Positions 45,024 to 57,094 of a stretch of 64,000 bases of DNA are shown here, piece after piece (position 1 is the first letter of the stretch; the number at the start of each line of letters is the position of its first letter). Where the stretch lies: the NCBI GenBank assembly GCA_019775845.1, contig JADQAV010000014.1, positions 186,001 through 250,000 on the forward strand, given 5' to 3'. The position numbers and the translations under genes are program-made. This stretch comes from Myrmaecium sp. VS I D KN 1. Lineage: Eukaryota; Ascomycota; Dothideomycetes; Valsariales; Valsariaceae. Below the pieces are notes generated by a model. The model ran no database searches, was not told where the DNA came from, and saw nothing but the letters and a program-made list of their open reading frames with translations.

Positions 45024-48000
45024 TCAATTCCGCGCATTAATATCCCACACTCTAATCGTCTCGCCCATCGAGCCCTTCCGCTTCAGGGAGCGGGACTTGG
45101 CTGCATCGCCATCGCCCATGATGACCATATCCTTGGCCGTATTCGCGAACGCTTCCACGAGCTCGGGCATGCGGCCCGTGCGGACGAAGCAGGAGGCCAG
45201 CTCGGCGTTCTTCCGGCGCGCGACCACCGTCGCCAGGTCCATCGCGAGGATGTACTTCTCCCGCGACTGGAAGCGGGCGGAGGCGTGGATGACGCTGTTG
45301 TAGGCGATGATGATCTCTGGCAGGTACGCTTCGCGGATCTGGGTGAATTGGGAGGACTCGGCTTCTGCGCGGGGAGTGAGTTTTGGGTAATGGAGGAAAA
45401 GAGTGAGGGGGGGGAGGTGTCTTACCGTCTGTTGCGTGGGTCAAGAAGTCGTTGAGGAGGGGCATGATTGCCGCCTGGACATGGTCGAAGATCTCCTTGA
45501 CCTCCGTTGCGGATGGCTTGGTGCCGTTCGCCCGTTGGATCCTGCTTCTTGTGTGAGCCCTGACGATATGCAAACGGTTTCCTGCAGTGCACTTACTGTA
45601 TCCACCTGTCTTCTTGCTCTCGATATAGATGGAGCTGCTCAATCGCACGCACCAGCTGTTGGAGCTCGATCACGGGCCGGTATTGCGTCTGCCACGATCG
45701 GACCTTGCGCTGCTCGGCCAAGCTGCCTGTCCTAAAAGGATCGTCGACCTCAAGTGTTTTGCCGAACTTCTCCTTGGTCTTTTCCTCCCAAACTTCGTTG
45801 TACGGCATCTTCTCGCAGAGCGCGATGGCAGCTTCAACGCGTCCGTGAAGGAGAAACTGCTTGAGGGTCTCGGCGAGAGCAACCGTCATGACGCTCAGTT
45901 TGGCTGCCTCCAACCGGTACCAGTGCAGCGCCTGAACGATGAGTTCCTCCGCGGCGGTCATTTCATTCGACAAGAACTGCTTTCGGATGCGCTGACCGGG
46001 CCAGAGTTCCTTCTCCGCCGGTTCAAGCATTACAAAACGTTTGATCGGCTCCGTGTGGTCGAACGCAGCTTCTTGCAGAGCATATTCGTAGAACTCCGTG
46101 ATGATATCGACTGTGTCCAGGCCGTTATGCTTCATCAATCCCATGAAGGTCTTCTGCTCCTCGAGCTTCTGGATATCCGGGAGCATGCGGCCCATGACAT
46201 AATCGCTACGGCTCTTCGATAGCTGTGCCGCGTACAACGGCAGGAGATCAGTCTTGCCGCCCACCTTGAGCAACGACATGTAAGCGGTTGGCACATTTTC
46301 GATGGCACTTTGGCGTGCCTCGTCGCCGAAATCCACGCCAAAGCTCTTGAGGATGAGGTAAATGTGGGTGACAATCCGCATCGCCTCAATGGAATTGGCA
46401 AGCTGAGTGTAGCATTGATCGACGGGCTCGTCAATCCGTCTGATGATTTGCGACTCCTTGCCTCCCTGGAAGGCCATCTGCGAGATTGCAACACCAAGGT
46501 TGTAGACAAGATCGCCGAACGTTTGACCGATCAAATTGCCTTGGATCAACTTGATAGGATCCTTGGAAAGCGCGGAGGTCTGCTCATCCTCTTTCAGCAT
46601 GTCAATGACTGTCTTGTTGGATGATTCCCAGCCTCCGTGGAACTGGACCGCATTAAAGTTCGGAAACTTGCGGGCTAGGGCCGGTGGAAACCTGCTAGGG
46701 AAGTTTATCTCGAGATATTGATCGAATCGAGACAGGAGGAGGGAGTTATAGTGAGCATAGAGGTGGTCATCCCAAGTCCTGCATACGGGCAGAACGCTCC
46801 TCATGTTCCCACTGAGCAATCCGTAGGCAGCACGCTCGTATTGATTCTGACCCGCAGTGCTCGCAGCGTAACACATCCTTCTCCAGAGAGTGCCCAGGCC
46901 AGGGCCTTGCATAAGTGTAGGGGCCCCAGCATGGGCTTCATGAGAAGCACCGACGCTCACTCCTCTCCATCCCTCATTTCGTTCCTTGAACCAGTCCCGT
47001 ATCTCTGCAAGCGACTTTCCCCTTCGAAGCATCTCATAACCAGCCATCCACAATGCGCGCTCGTAAAACTCGTCAGGCTTCTCTAGCGTTCGTATTTGTC
47101 GAGTAGGAGCATCCGGGTCCAGTTCTGATACAAGCAATTCCGTACCTTCTGTGTTGTAGACATCAGATGCGCCAGCAGGTGCCCAGGTCCTCATGCGTTT
47201 AGCTTGCTTGAGCTTCTCCCGGGTTTCTAGCCAGCCATAGGACCATGTACCCTTGCGCTTCTTCGATGCGTCCATCAACTGTTCCGTCATAGCAGTAACG
47301 TCACTTCCAGTACTCTCCGCAGTATGCTCAAGCCACCGCAAAATCAGCTGTTTTTCCTTGGCTTGATCATCCGACAGGAGGAAGCGCTCCCAAATCTCAG
47401 CATCCTCCGTGTAATGATATGGTTTTCCAAGCTCTTCCAGGCGCTGATTTCGCTCCTTCTCTCGGTCCACGGACGGGTTTTTATGGTAGAGTTCGATGAT
47501 GATCTGGAACAGCTCCCATGTGGCCGCCTCCGCTTGGGATTCCCGAAGCCGTTGAACCGTTGGCGATGGGCCGGTGGAGTCGGTCGTAGAGACCTGATCA
47601 TCCGGGAGAGAGCCTTCCCGTGTGCTCTGTCGCATAGTATCGATCCGCTTCTGGAGGTCGGCAGCGAGGTGCAGTCGGTCTTCACTCTCGTGTTGGGCTC
47701 TTAACTCTTTGACTCGGGAGTCCGCGATTTGCTTGTATTTCGAAACGAGCTGCATCGTTGCTCGGTATTTGTTCGAGCCGTCCGGAGTATGCGTACTCCA
47801 TCGATCTAGAGCCTCTGCGAACCTCTCCACCTCTTTTCCAACGCGATCCGCCATGGTTCGAAGCGGCTGCAGGGCGTCCTCACTCGCGCCGGGCTTGCTG
47901 TTGCGGAAGAGCGAAGTCGACGATGATTCTGATCACGAGCGCCCGTCAGTTCAGGGTCGCGCCATCGGTGGACTTACATCACTTACTCTGAGTTGAGAAG

Positions 48001-48168
48001 CTGGTCGGAGGGTTCCCTAGCGACTGTACGCGCATTGTCACTTCAGCACAAGCTAATGGGCAGGCGCAATAGAAGCAGGATAGAAAAGGAATCAAAGCAT
48101 ACCTGCAAACCACCTAGCCTAGAACCAGCGGGCCCTGAGGTCTGCATGCTGTACGGAACGGGGACCAT
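45024..48168 (-). CDS. NUP84: Nucleoporin NUP84/NUP107
   Basis: Five exons, 48168-48103, 48023-47987, 47928-45597, 45541-45426 and 45364-45024, give 963 residues; introns are 79, 58, 55 and 61 bp. Only exon 3 (from about MADRVGKEVERFAEALDRW) is obvious as an ORF; upstream exons were chosen because the frame stays open across clean GT-AG sites (…LGGLQ|SLGNPPTSFSTQK|SSSTSLF). Family marks include the AATWELFQIIIELYH helix, WERFLLSDDQAKEKQLILRWLE, the APTLMQGPGLGTLWRRMCYAAS segment and the C-terminal AMDLATVVARRKNAELASCFVRTGRM repeat. It is all-helical, part of the Y-complex scaffold of the nuclear pore. The exact 5' end is the least certain part; exon 2 is only 37 nt. Confidence 0.9.
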
Positions 48169-49807
48169 TGCGATAGATGTCAGACAGCCCAGGCGCGTGT
48201 GAATGAAGGACTTATTGACCGAATTGCTTGCCTTTCTCGAGAGGACGAGGTCGGCAAACAACAAAAGTGAAGCTCGTGGATGTAAACTGGGACTAGCTTA
48301 GCGCAGCGCGACAAGCAGCTCGGAACAAGCAAAACCTCAGGCCAACAATGAGCAAAAGCCATTCCGCAGTTCGCCCAGAGCCGCTAGCGCGTTTTCGCTT
48401 ACGGGCCCCAGCATCAAAACCATCCGCCCGCAGATTTTCTTGCTCTTCTTCTTCTTTTCTTCTTCAACAATGTCTTTTACTGGGTGACCATTAGAGTCTC
48501 GGTTCGGATATCTCAATGTCTGAACAGGTCCTTGAGGCCTCTCTGCGTGCTCACGGTCGCCTTAGACCAACCACGCCCATTATCGACTGGCTTGACCTTT
48601 TCGGAGGCATGAAGGTTCAGATACAAAAGTGGGTGTGACATTACTACAATCTCACAGCAGCTCGTGCTGGTCTACGTCGCATCTCTATGTTGCAGCTCTG
48701 AAAGGAGGACGGCCGTCTAAATACCTTGGCTCCTCTGCTTCATCTTCAGTCTGATCTTGGAGTTAGACCGCTGTACTTGCGCACCGTGACAACCCGCGAA
48801 GGGCTCTCCCTCTGCGACGCTCACCTAAGAAGGGTGGCTTTCGGACAGCTCACGGTTTTGGCATCGTCGCCATTTCGTTCATAAAATGCGTTGCAGCACT
48901 CGTAAAGAGCATCAATCTGTGCAAGGCGCATGGGAGGTCAACCATCAGTGCTGGATTCGTGGGAGACAGGTCTTGTGAAAGGCTCTCACCTCTCTTTGGC
49001 ACTTCTCTTCATTGTAATTGTTCTTCGTGAGGCAATCTACTCGTAGTCAGCGTATGCCACTGTGGAACAATTGAAATTCTGTCAGGTACTTTGGATCGCA
49101 CATGCTCTGGGGTGGCATGGCGGCTCTGTTCTGAGATCTTCCTTGAGGCCCTGTAACTTCGTCAGTGAAGACATGTTTGGGGAAGGGTTTCCCTCACCAT
49201 CTCTGATTAGATGGCTTCTACTTGGGTCGTTGGAATGGTTGATCTGGCATTAGATCAAGGGATATATGCTGTAGTGAGGTACAATGGAATGAGTGAAAAA
49301 GATAGAGAGAGACAAACTGCGTAACTTGCGTACCTGATCACAGTCGGGAAGTTCAGTGGCTGCGTCACAGGCATCTCTCGCTTCCACTTTCCCTCGCGAA
49401 CCCCGCCAAAACCAGCGCGACGGTCTTTAAGCTGCGAGGTTGCGGTCTTCTTAACTTACTTCTTCGCCCTTCACAACTCGCGCTCTCACTCACCATCCAC
49501 GGCCACACCCGACTGATCACCATCTTCACCTCTCCAAACCATTGACACCGCACTCCAAGTTGCTGTCAAGCGTGCAGACGGGAGCCAGTACCGCCAAGAC
49601 CAGCGCTCGACGATATCTTAACTCCGTTCTGCTAGTAGCCTTGACGAACGTCGTCTTTGCGCCAACGTCAACACTCGCGTCCGTTTCCCACACCAACACT
49701 TGACCGTGGCGCTTGCTGACCCTCCAAGCGACATTAGAACCACCTGAGCTGAAAACCATACCGGACATCTACCTCCGTCCAAGTCTCCAACATCCCCAAC
49801 CGTCAAC
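48169..49807. other. Divergent intergenic region NUP84 / SUMO
   Basis: A 1.64-kb stretch with both promoters. The segment 49380-49807 is C-rich and probably the SUMO 5' leader. A 40-codon ATG frame at 48519-48641 (+) has no recognised relative. Nothing else seen. Confidence 0.5.
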
Positions 49808-50327
49808 ATGTCTGCCAGCGGAAGCCCCGCCGGCGAAAAGCCTGAGGAGCCCCAGCAGAGCGAACACCTCAACATCAAGGTCACGGACAACAACAATGAA
49901 GTCTTTTTCAAGATCAAGCGCACCACCGCCCTCAAGAAGCTGATGGACGCTTTCTGCGAGAGGCAGGGCAAGGCGCCCACCTCCGTCCGCTTCCTGTTCG
50001 ACGGCCAGCGTGTCCAGCCCACGGACAACCCAGAGTCGGTACGTACACTCCCCAAGCACCTACGGCTACGGTGCGCGCAACGCGCTGGAACGACCCATCA
50101 AATCTGCACCACCTGTCACTACGCATTGCACTTCATTGCGATGGGGCGCGGTTTGCGTCACGCCACTGTACAGCTGCTTGTGTTTGCCACCCGCCCATAT
50201 ATCCGGCTTATCTGAAGACAAGACAACAAAGAAAAACGCACGCTAACACGTTGAGCAGCTCGACATGCAGGACGGCGACACCCTCGAGGTCCACCAAGAA
50301 CAGATCGGCGGCGGCTGCTGCTGCTGA
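49808..50327 (+). CDS. SMT3: SUMO precursor (SMT3/SumO)
   Basis: Two exons, 49808-50038 and 50259-50327, with a 220-bp intron (GTACGT...TTGAGCAG, branch CGCTAAC), give 99 residues. A flexible N-terminus (MSASGSPAGEKPEEPQQSEH) precedes the ubiquitin fold LNIKVTDNNNEVFFKIKRTT, LMDAFCERQGKAPTSVRFLFDGQRVQ and DMQDGDTLEVHQEQIGG. The diglycine needed for conjugation is followed by a Gly and three Cys, which the Ulp-type SUMO protease must remove. SUMO is attached to lysines of nuclear proteins. The last exon encodes only 22 residues including the diglycine, so a model ending at the first intron would lack the active C-terminus. Confidence 0.96.
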
Positions 50328-51294
50328 ACGAAAGGGCTTTCCCCGGTCACGGAGAAAAAAACGCAATAGACAGACAGGAGAATAGAACGACGCTTCCACC
50401 AACCGACCAACACCGCTTTGCTGCCAATTCAACGGGTTTGATGCGTGGAAGACCGGCCGGTCCATTCACCTCGTGAACCGGGGAGGGAGGGAGGGAAGGA
50501 GGAAGGGAACGAAGGCGCTGCTCGGAGTTATCTTCCCCTTCCCACTTCGCGTCCTTCTTTCCAAATTTTTTCACCTTCAACCCCGTCTCTTCTGCTCTCT
50601 GGTGGGTGTTGCTGGAAGGGGAGTTTCCGCATGGGATCTTTTTCGGCATGTTTTGTGGCGCCCAGGAGCGTATATGTTATGGGTTCCTCCTCCTCCCAAG
50701 CCCCTTCCATGCTTTTTTCTGCTTTTTCCCCCATATTACCACACCACCTTCTTCCTACCCATATACAGTGCCGTGCGAAATGAAAGTTCATCCGTAATGA
50801 AACTCTTTCTTCTTTTTTATCTCGTAAGTGTTGCCAATGCGATGTTTCGTAGAAGAAGAAAAAAAAATCCGACATCATGTCCAACCGGACATACTTCCTC
50901 CGGACATACATCCTCTTTCTGTGTTTCTGATCGTCGAAGGTAAATAGTACCAGGATGCTCATGGACTCCCTTCACACGACACGATTAGACGTGGAGCCAT
51001 AACTTTCCATCCCCCAAAGCAACGCCTTAAACCGTTTTATTCAGTCACTGTCACGTTCAGATGACCTTTTCTTATCCTTCCCCTTGACCCCGCCCACTCA
51101 CCCACCTACGCCCAATATCCAAAAGCTATGTTTTTATACAAGCAAACGAAAAAGAAAAGAGAAAAAAAAAAGCAGGTCCGCAGAACAAGCTGACCATGAG
51201 CACAAATAATACCCATCCACATCCCATCACCCCACCCACCCTTCATCGCCTCCACAAACCACGCTCTACAAGAGGCCTTTCCAAGCCCCTCCCT
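50328..51294. other. Convergent intergenic region
   Basis: 3' flanks of SUMO (+) and the 200-residue protein gene (-). A and T runs at 50855-50872 and 51150-51172. No gene seen. Confidence 0.6.
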
Positions 51295-52090
51295 CTAATC
51301 CTCCCACACACTCCTCCTCGCCCGCTCCGCCTCCTCCGCCCGACGGCGCGCCTCCTCACGCTCACGCTCCCGCCGCTCCCGCTCCTTCTGGCGGGTGACG
51401 CGGTCGAACTCGCGTTCGGCCTCGGTGCGCCGGGGCGGCCGGACGCCGAGCGCGCCCGCGATCAGCCGGTTCGCCACGCTGGTCGTTTTTTCTGGGCGGC
51501 GGGCGGGGCTGGTGCTTGCGCTACCACTTGGACTGCGGCCCGATGGCGGGGAGGAGGAGGAAGAAGAAGGGAGGATGGGTTTCACGGCTGGAGAGGGGTA
51601 GGTGAATGCGATGGCGGGGTCGGCGAGGGGACTGGCGGGCGTCGGGGGTGGGGGCGCGGGCACGTCTTTGGAGGCGATGGGCTGGAGGGGTGAGTCCAGG
51701 CGTGGGGAGAGGATGTCTTCGGTTTCGGTGGCGGAGCCGGAGCCGGAGGCGTCTTTGTCGTCGTCGACTTCGTCTTCCCAGGAGTCGGCGACGGCGGCGG
51801 GTTTGGGCTTGTGGGGTCGGCTGCTTGGGCCGACGTTGGTGGAGATGTGGAGGCTGTTGAGGGTGGTGGCTAGGTCTGTGTGTGGAGGGTGGTGAGAATC
51901 AGCGGGCTGTTGTCTCTGAGGTGAGAGATGGGGCCGGTCTTGGGCAGTTCCATCGGGGTTCGGATGGCATGTCGTCGTGACTTTATGGCACGAGCGCATG
52001 CTGTGGACAGATGTCCGCTGGGTATCGACCGGATGCTGATGTGGACATGGAGAGCGGAATCTGCTTACCCGAAGCTGTGGTGACGGGCAT
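51295..52090 (-). CDS. Small conserved protein with charged C-terminal helix
   Basis: Two exons, 52090-52069 (22 nt) and 51875-51295, with a 193-bp intron (GTAAGC...CACACAG), give 200 residues starting MPVTTASDLATTLNSLHIST. Exon 1 encodes only seven residues. A SWEDEVDDD acidic patch (about 37-45), a long Pro/Ser-rich linker, then SVANRLIAGALGVRPPRRTEAEREFDRV (two pieces) and a very charged helix of Arg/Glu repeats ending SVWED. I recall similar uncharacterised proteins in many Ascomycota but no function. The reading frame is also open upstream of the acceptor, so an ORF caller would start it wrongly. Confidence 0.72.
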
Positions 52091-53235
52091 GGTGATACGA
52101 ATTGATGTAGTATGTAGATACTACAAGAACCTGGAGCTGGGGAACGTCGTGGGCCGTGAAGATGGGTGACGGTTGCGATCGGAGAAGCTACGGAGCTTCA
52201 ATGATACGGTACTGGTACTGTACCAGAGTGACTGGCCGGGGAAGTAATTGATAGGAGCAGGAGAAGACAGGGAATGAAGGAGGGTGAGTTTTCTGGAGGA
52301 GAGGAAGAGAGGGAGAGGAAGGGAAATGGAAATTTCTATAAATGGCCGTGGCTTCGACGAGAGGGAAAAGCGGCAGGGTGTACGCCCGGGTTGCGTAAGG
52401 CGGGCGGGTTGTGGGGATCTCCCTCTGCTCTCTGCCCTCGAGAATGTGGGGAAGGATCGAGAACCCCTGCACGCTGCCTGCCCGCCGTTCGTGGCCCCTC
52501 ACCCCTCTTTTTCTCCCCCCTCCTCCCCCCCTTGTCTGCATCCCCTCGACCAGGCCTCGTCATCAGCCATTCCACGCGGCCTTGTTGTTGATCGGTAGCC
52601 ACGTTCGTCAGGCCGCCATGTTTCAGGGGAACTTTGCGAGGGAACAACGAGAAAAGTGGATTGTCGGTGGATCTTTTTCCACGCTGAGGCTGTGCCTGTT
52701 GCCTATGGATCTCCATGTGCCTGGGACAGGTGCGGGGCATCGGCGGCCGAGGTTCCTGTGGCCGGGAAGGACAGTTCCAGGTGACGGGATCGCCGGATCC
52801 TTGTTCTAAATTCCGCGGGGAGGCCCAGATGAAACATGGATGCCTCCGAGGCATGCAGCTGCCCGCCCTTTAACATATAAATGCAATGGCCGGTGACAGT
52901 TGGCTTCTGAGGCAGTGATCTCTCCTGGGAAGAGCGGTCATATTCATAGACTCGTTTCGAAATCACTCCATCAAGAAAATACGACCTTTCCCGCAGCCGT
53001 GGAGTTCAATCCTGCAGCACCACGATAATCCGGGTCCGCGGACCCCACTCCAGGCCTCGATCACGGCGCGTAGACGAGGGTGACTATCTTCCAAGGCTTC
53101 TTCACAGGCAGCCTGGTATATGTAGTGGGGAGCCCGGCCGTCCGTCCAGCAGAGTACTGATACCCAGCACCCCCCGCGCCATTCCCACTGCATATAAACC
53201 ACAACAAATCGCATATTTACAACAACCGCATACCA
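52091..53235. other. Intergenic, nothing recognised
   Basis: 5' flank of the small conserved protein gene and of tRNA-Ile. Frames on both strands (e.g. 52336-52854 minus) lack recognisable similarity. Confidence 0.55.
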
Positions 53236-53326
53236 GGTCGCTTAGCTCAGTTGGTTAGAGCGTGGTGCTAATATTCCCTCCTAATTGTTAACGCCAAGGT
53301 CGCGAGTTCGACCCTCGTAGTGACCA
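53236..53326 (+). tRNA. tRNA-Ile(AAT) with 17-nt intron
   Basis: The acceptor GGTCGCT (53236-53242) pairs with AGTGACC (53319-53325), with discriminator A at 53326. D arm TAGCTCAGTTGGTTAGAGC and T arm GCGAG-TTCGACC-CTCGT are canonical. The anticodon loop is CTAATA|A around anticodon AAT, interrupted one base after the anticodon by a 17-nt intron at 53274-53290. The mature tRNA is 74 nt. A T-rich terminator (TCTCTCTTTTTGC) follows at 53328-53340. Confidence 0.95.
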
Positions 53327-54644
53327 TTCTCTCTTTTTGCTTTTAATTCCGCCCTTCACCAAACCTTGGTCATCTGCTTCCCATCATCTTCTTACTTTTT
53401 GCCGTTCTCCCAGCAGAATGAACGGTAGCAGCAACGACGAATCATCTCATGGCACGGCACGAGAAGAAGCAGAGCAACATGATGAAGAACAATTGGTGTG
53501 GACATGGATCCCTCCCCGTATGCTGTACAAACCTTTTCTGTCTCGCTTGCTTTCATTCAATCTAATCTTCCTTTCCCTTCTTTCATCTTTTGTCCCTCGT
53601 TTTCTTCCCTACTGACAAAAGAACGAACGAAAGGAAAAAGAAAGAGAGGGAGGGATTCTCCCTTTCGTACACGGTTCGGTTGGGTAGGGGGCTAGATATA
53701 ATGTACATCCACGAATGGGGGAAGCAAATCCCCCTCCGCGCGTTTCTGTCAATATGTACAGAAAGAAAAACAATCAAAACGAAGGAGGAAAAGAGACCCA
53801 GGAACCATGAAGAGGAAGAACAGAACAAACCGACGATGACCGGCGATGATAAAAATCACAAAAGGAAGAGAACAAAACCAAGAACAAATCCCAAAGTACA
53901 CCAACCAAGGCAGGACGAACGCGAAAAGATGAAAAGGGACGACGATAGCAGACATTCCTCCCCTTCTCCCAAGAAAAGACAGTGAACAGGAGGAAAAGAA
54001 TGAAAAAGGAGCACACTTCCAGCGTGGATCGAAGAGCGGACGGGAAGACGAAGAGGAGGAAGAGGAGGAGGCAGAGGGTCCCCACCAAGAAATTACGACC
54101 ACAAAACGAACGATAGAAAATCAAATACCAAAAAAGCAGCACAACAAAAAAGAACAACACGCGGGAACGCCATGCTGACAAAAGCGGGACCAACGACGAC
54201 AACAGGAAACGATGGGAACGATGGGAGAGGGAGAAGGAGAGATGCAGATGCGTTCTTCTTTTGGGGCAAATGCGGAGAGCATGATGATGATGGAGGGATG
54301 ATCCGTCATCATTGGAAACGGAACAAAAGAGAAGAAGACAAAGGGAAGGAATGTCTTAGGGGATTGGAGAGAGGAGGTCGATGCGCGAGGCTACGGACAC
54401 GATGCGGTGTGAGAGGGCGCGGAGGAGGAGCAAGAGAGACAAACAAGAGCCGTCATCGAGAGAACGGAGAAGGACAAGCAAGGTGGGGGCGTCGTGAGGT
54501 GGAAGAAGAAGAAGAAGAAGAAAAAGCAGCGGTCGTGACATCCAAGAACCAAGAACAACAACAACAACAACAACAGGAGAGACGACGTAACGGCATCTCT
54601 CAGGAGCAAGCCCCGTTCAGCTTCCCGTGCAACCCGTTCCCCCC
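53327..54644. other. Intergenic, purine-rich on the plus strand
   Basis: Between tRNA-Ile and the 3' end of the convergent minus-strand gene. Long A/G-rich runs and short AAC and GAA repeats (54495-54577). The frames seen are low complexity. No gene called. Confidence 0.55.
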
Positions 54645-55916
54645 TCATACATCCACGCTCAACCGCTCGGGCGCGAAGTGATACTCCTCATGAATGATCG
54701 CGGGCGGGGTCGGCGACTTGCGGTGGACGTGGGGTTGCAACTCGACCTCCTCGGCCGCCGCCGCGGCCGCGCGGTTCAGCCGAGAGTTCAGCCGCGACTG
54801 AGCGGAAGCGGAGTGTTGCAGGGCCGGGCGTTTGCCGTCGGCGCTGGGCGCGCGGGAGAGCGTGCTGGACCGGGGATCGAGCGTGTCTTGGGATTCGATG
54901 GTGGAGAGGACCGGCCGGCTGGGCTTGCGGGAGGGGTGCGGTTTGACCATGTCGGAGGGGAGGTCGTTCCAGCAGGTGGTGCTGTTGTTGTTGTTGTTGG
55001 TGTTCTTGGAGATGTTCTCGGTGGAGGAGTTGGTGGTGGAGTGGGGGTCTGGGGGGATGTCGAGGGGCTTTGGCTTTCGACTTGATGGCCGCCGCGCGCC
55101 GAAAGAGTTATTTGGTGCCTCGATGGGGTGAATTCCGTTCGGTTTCTTTTCCTCTGCTTTCCGTGCGCTGACCTGTCGTTGGACGCTTTGCTCACTCCTG
55201 TTGCTTCTCCCCGCGCTGCTACCATTCCGAGAGGCTGTACGCGGCTGTCCGCCTCTTGTTCTCGCCTTCGGGGGCGGTGCTAACATCCATGCGTTGTCCG
55301 CTTTGCTCTGCTTGGGTATGCTAACAATCGGGGGGTGTAAATCATTGACCGGAGTGGCTCGGGGCATGTAATAGCTTTCGGTGGTGGACGCGGCCGTTTC
55401 TGGCCGGCTGAGTCCGGGCATTCCTATGGACGATCCAGTCACGCTACTCTGCCTGCGCTGCTCTGTTATGGAGTGTACATCGTCGAGATCCCATGCTCCA
55501 TCGTCATCTTGCTGATACCTCCTCGACGTCCATCCCTCCACCGTCAACGTATCTTCCGAGGCTCGTTGCGAGCTCAACCGCGCAGTGCCACCCGTGATGT
55601 TGGTCGCACTGCTTCCGTGGCTGTTCACCGTACTCCAGGTCCCCGCTGTTGTGAGACCTCTGCGGCTATTGGCCTTGCCCCTGGCCTTGCGCGGGGGCGG
55701 CCCGGGACCTAATCGGATCTCTGCCTCCCAGTACGGGTTCGTCATGTTCGGGCCGGGGTGCTCGTACAGATCCGGGTTCTCGAGCCGCATTTGCTTCTGC
55801 TCCTTCATGTCCCGCCGCGCCTGCTTTCGGCGCTTCTTCTGATACGCATAGCCGGTACACGGGGCGCAGGAGAGATAATGGAAGATGGCGGATTGGATGC
55901 CGCGCCACAAAGACAT
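54645..55916 (-). CDS. Conserved filamentous-fungal protein (MSLWRGIQSA family)
   Basis: A single exon of 423 residues starting at the ATG 55916 with MSLWRGIQSAIFHYLSCAPC. The first 75 residues are the conserved part: a Cys pair (CAPCTGY), a basic stretch (KKRRKQARRDMKEQK) and NPYWEAEIRLGPGPPPRK. Such an amphipathic N-terminus with cysteines next to basic residues could be a palmitoylated membrane anchor, but this is inference. The remainder is disordered, Ser/Arg/Pro rich, with short Asn and Ala runs, and ends PAIIHEEYHFAPERLSVDV, which may be a second conserved motif. I recognise it as present across Pezizomycotina with unknown function. Upstream in-frame codons lack an earlier supported start. 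Confidence 0.75.
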   Translation of the reverse strand: MSLWRGIQSAIFHYLSCAPCTGYAYQKKRRKQARRDMKEQKQMRLENPDLYEHPGPNMTNPYWEAEIRLGPGPPPRKARGKANSRRGLTTAGTWSTVNSHGSSATNITGGTARLSSQRASEDTLTVEGWTSRRYQQDDDGAWDLDDVHSITEQRRQSSVTGSSIGMPGLSRPETAASTTESYYMPRATPVNDLHPPIVSIPKQSKADNAWMLAPPPKARTRGGQPRTASRNGSSAGRSNRSEQSVQRQVSARKAEEKKPNGIHPIEAPNNSFGARRPSSRKPKPLDIPPDPHSTTNSSTENISKNTNNNNNSTTCWNDLPSDMVKPHPSRKPSRPVLSTIESQDTLDPRSSTLSRAPSADGKRPALQHSASAQSRLNSRLNRAAAAAAEEVELQPHVHRKSPTPPAIIHEEYHFAPERLSVDV

Positions 55917-57094
55917 TGCGGCACGGTGAGGGGAGGAAGAGGAGGGATGGCAGGCGTGGTCGTGGTGGCTGCGGATGTGGTGCGAAGTTGTACTCGAGTA
56001 TGTTTGGAAGGTTGTATTGCGATGTGCAGTGCTATATCCGGAACGCTGGGGTTCCCGACAACGAGCCGGCACGGAGGAGAGCAGTTAACACCGGCAAGGA
56101 CGTTGTTGGAATGGTACGGAAGCCATGACTGCGGGATTCGAGCCAGCGATTGCGGCAGTGGAAGGGCACGGGGCAAGAAGGAGGAATGGGGAAAAGGGAA
56201 AAGGGAAAAGTGACGAGGTGGGAGAGCGGGTGAGGCAGGGAGAAGGGACAGGCACTACAGGCTGGGGGTGGTGTGGTGTGGTGTGCCGGCCGTGGGTGAT
56301 GGCTGTGGCTGGCATGAGGGACCGGAACGTGGTAGGTGGGCGAGGGTGAGACGCAGATGAGTGACCCTAATTGCCCATAGCGGGTTGGCGGCTCTCCGCG
56401 GGAAATTGGCGAGGACGATGGATGAAGAAAAGAAAGGGTCTGGTCGTCCAGCATATCAACAAGCATGTATGTAAGCCCTGGCAACTTGAAGTCCAGCAGG
56501 GCAGCAGCAGGATGAGGTAAAAAGGGCACACTTTCCCTCATCCCTCCGCTTCTGCGCATCAACCGCTCTCCAGGCTGTCCCCACGACGAGACATCGCCGG
56601 CCACATGTACCGATGACATCTGTACCGAGCGTGTTCGTGGACAGCATGAGGTTCTGCCAGACGAACCACTCAAATCGGTGATGCGGTGTGCGCTGTACTG
56701 AAACTACTGTACTTACTTACTTCCACCTACTGCCGCCCAGTCTGACGTTTCTTTGCAAGCAAGACGGCGAACCTTCGAAGGATCCGATGAATCTGTCGTG
56801 TTGGCTGAAGTGGCGATCCTTTTCGCCGTGCTGGAGGAGATGAACACCTCATGATAGAATGCCTTAGGCACCGTATCTCATCACCTCCTTATCCGACTTG
56901 CCGAAGGGTCAACCCCCACCATTCAATGCGGATACCCCAGGCATCCAGGCACCCACGTACACTGCTGCTACGGTACCTTGCTTACGGAGCACGTACATCC
57001 TTCATCTTCTACCCCAGACTCACGACGTAGTACCTACTGTACGAACACGTTCCCCTCACGTGCCGTAATCTCCAACCACTCTCTGTGCAAAGCC
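55917..57094. promoter_or_regulatory. Divergent intergenic region, conserved protein / MFS transporter
   Basis: 1.18 kb between opposing starts. GTACTTACTTAC-type repeats near 56708-56720. No other gene seen. Confidence 0.5.

Noticed and set aside
48519-48641. 40-codon ATG frame upstream of SUMO
   Set aside because: Short, no recognised relative, and no splice site that would extend it.
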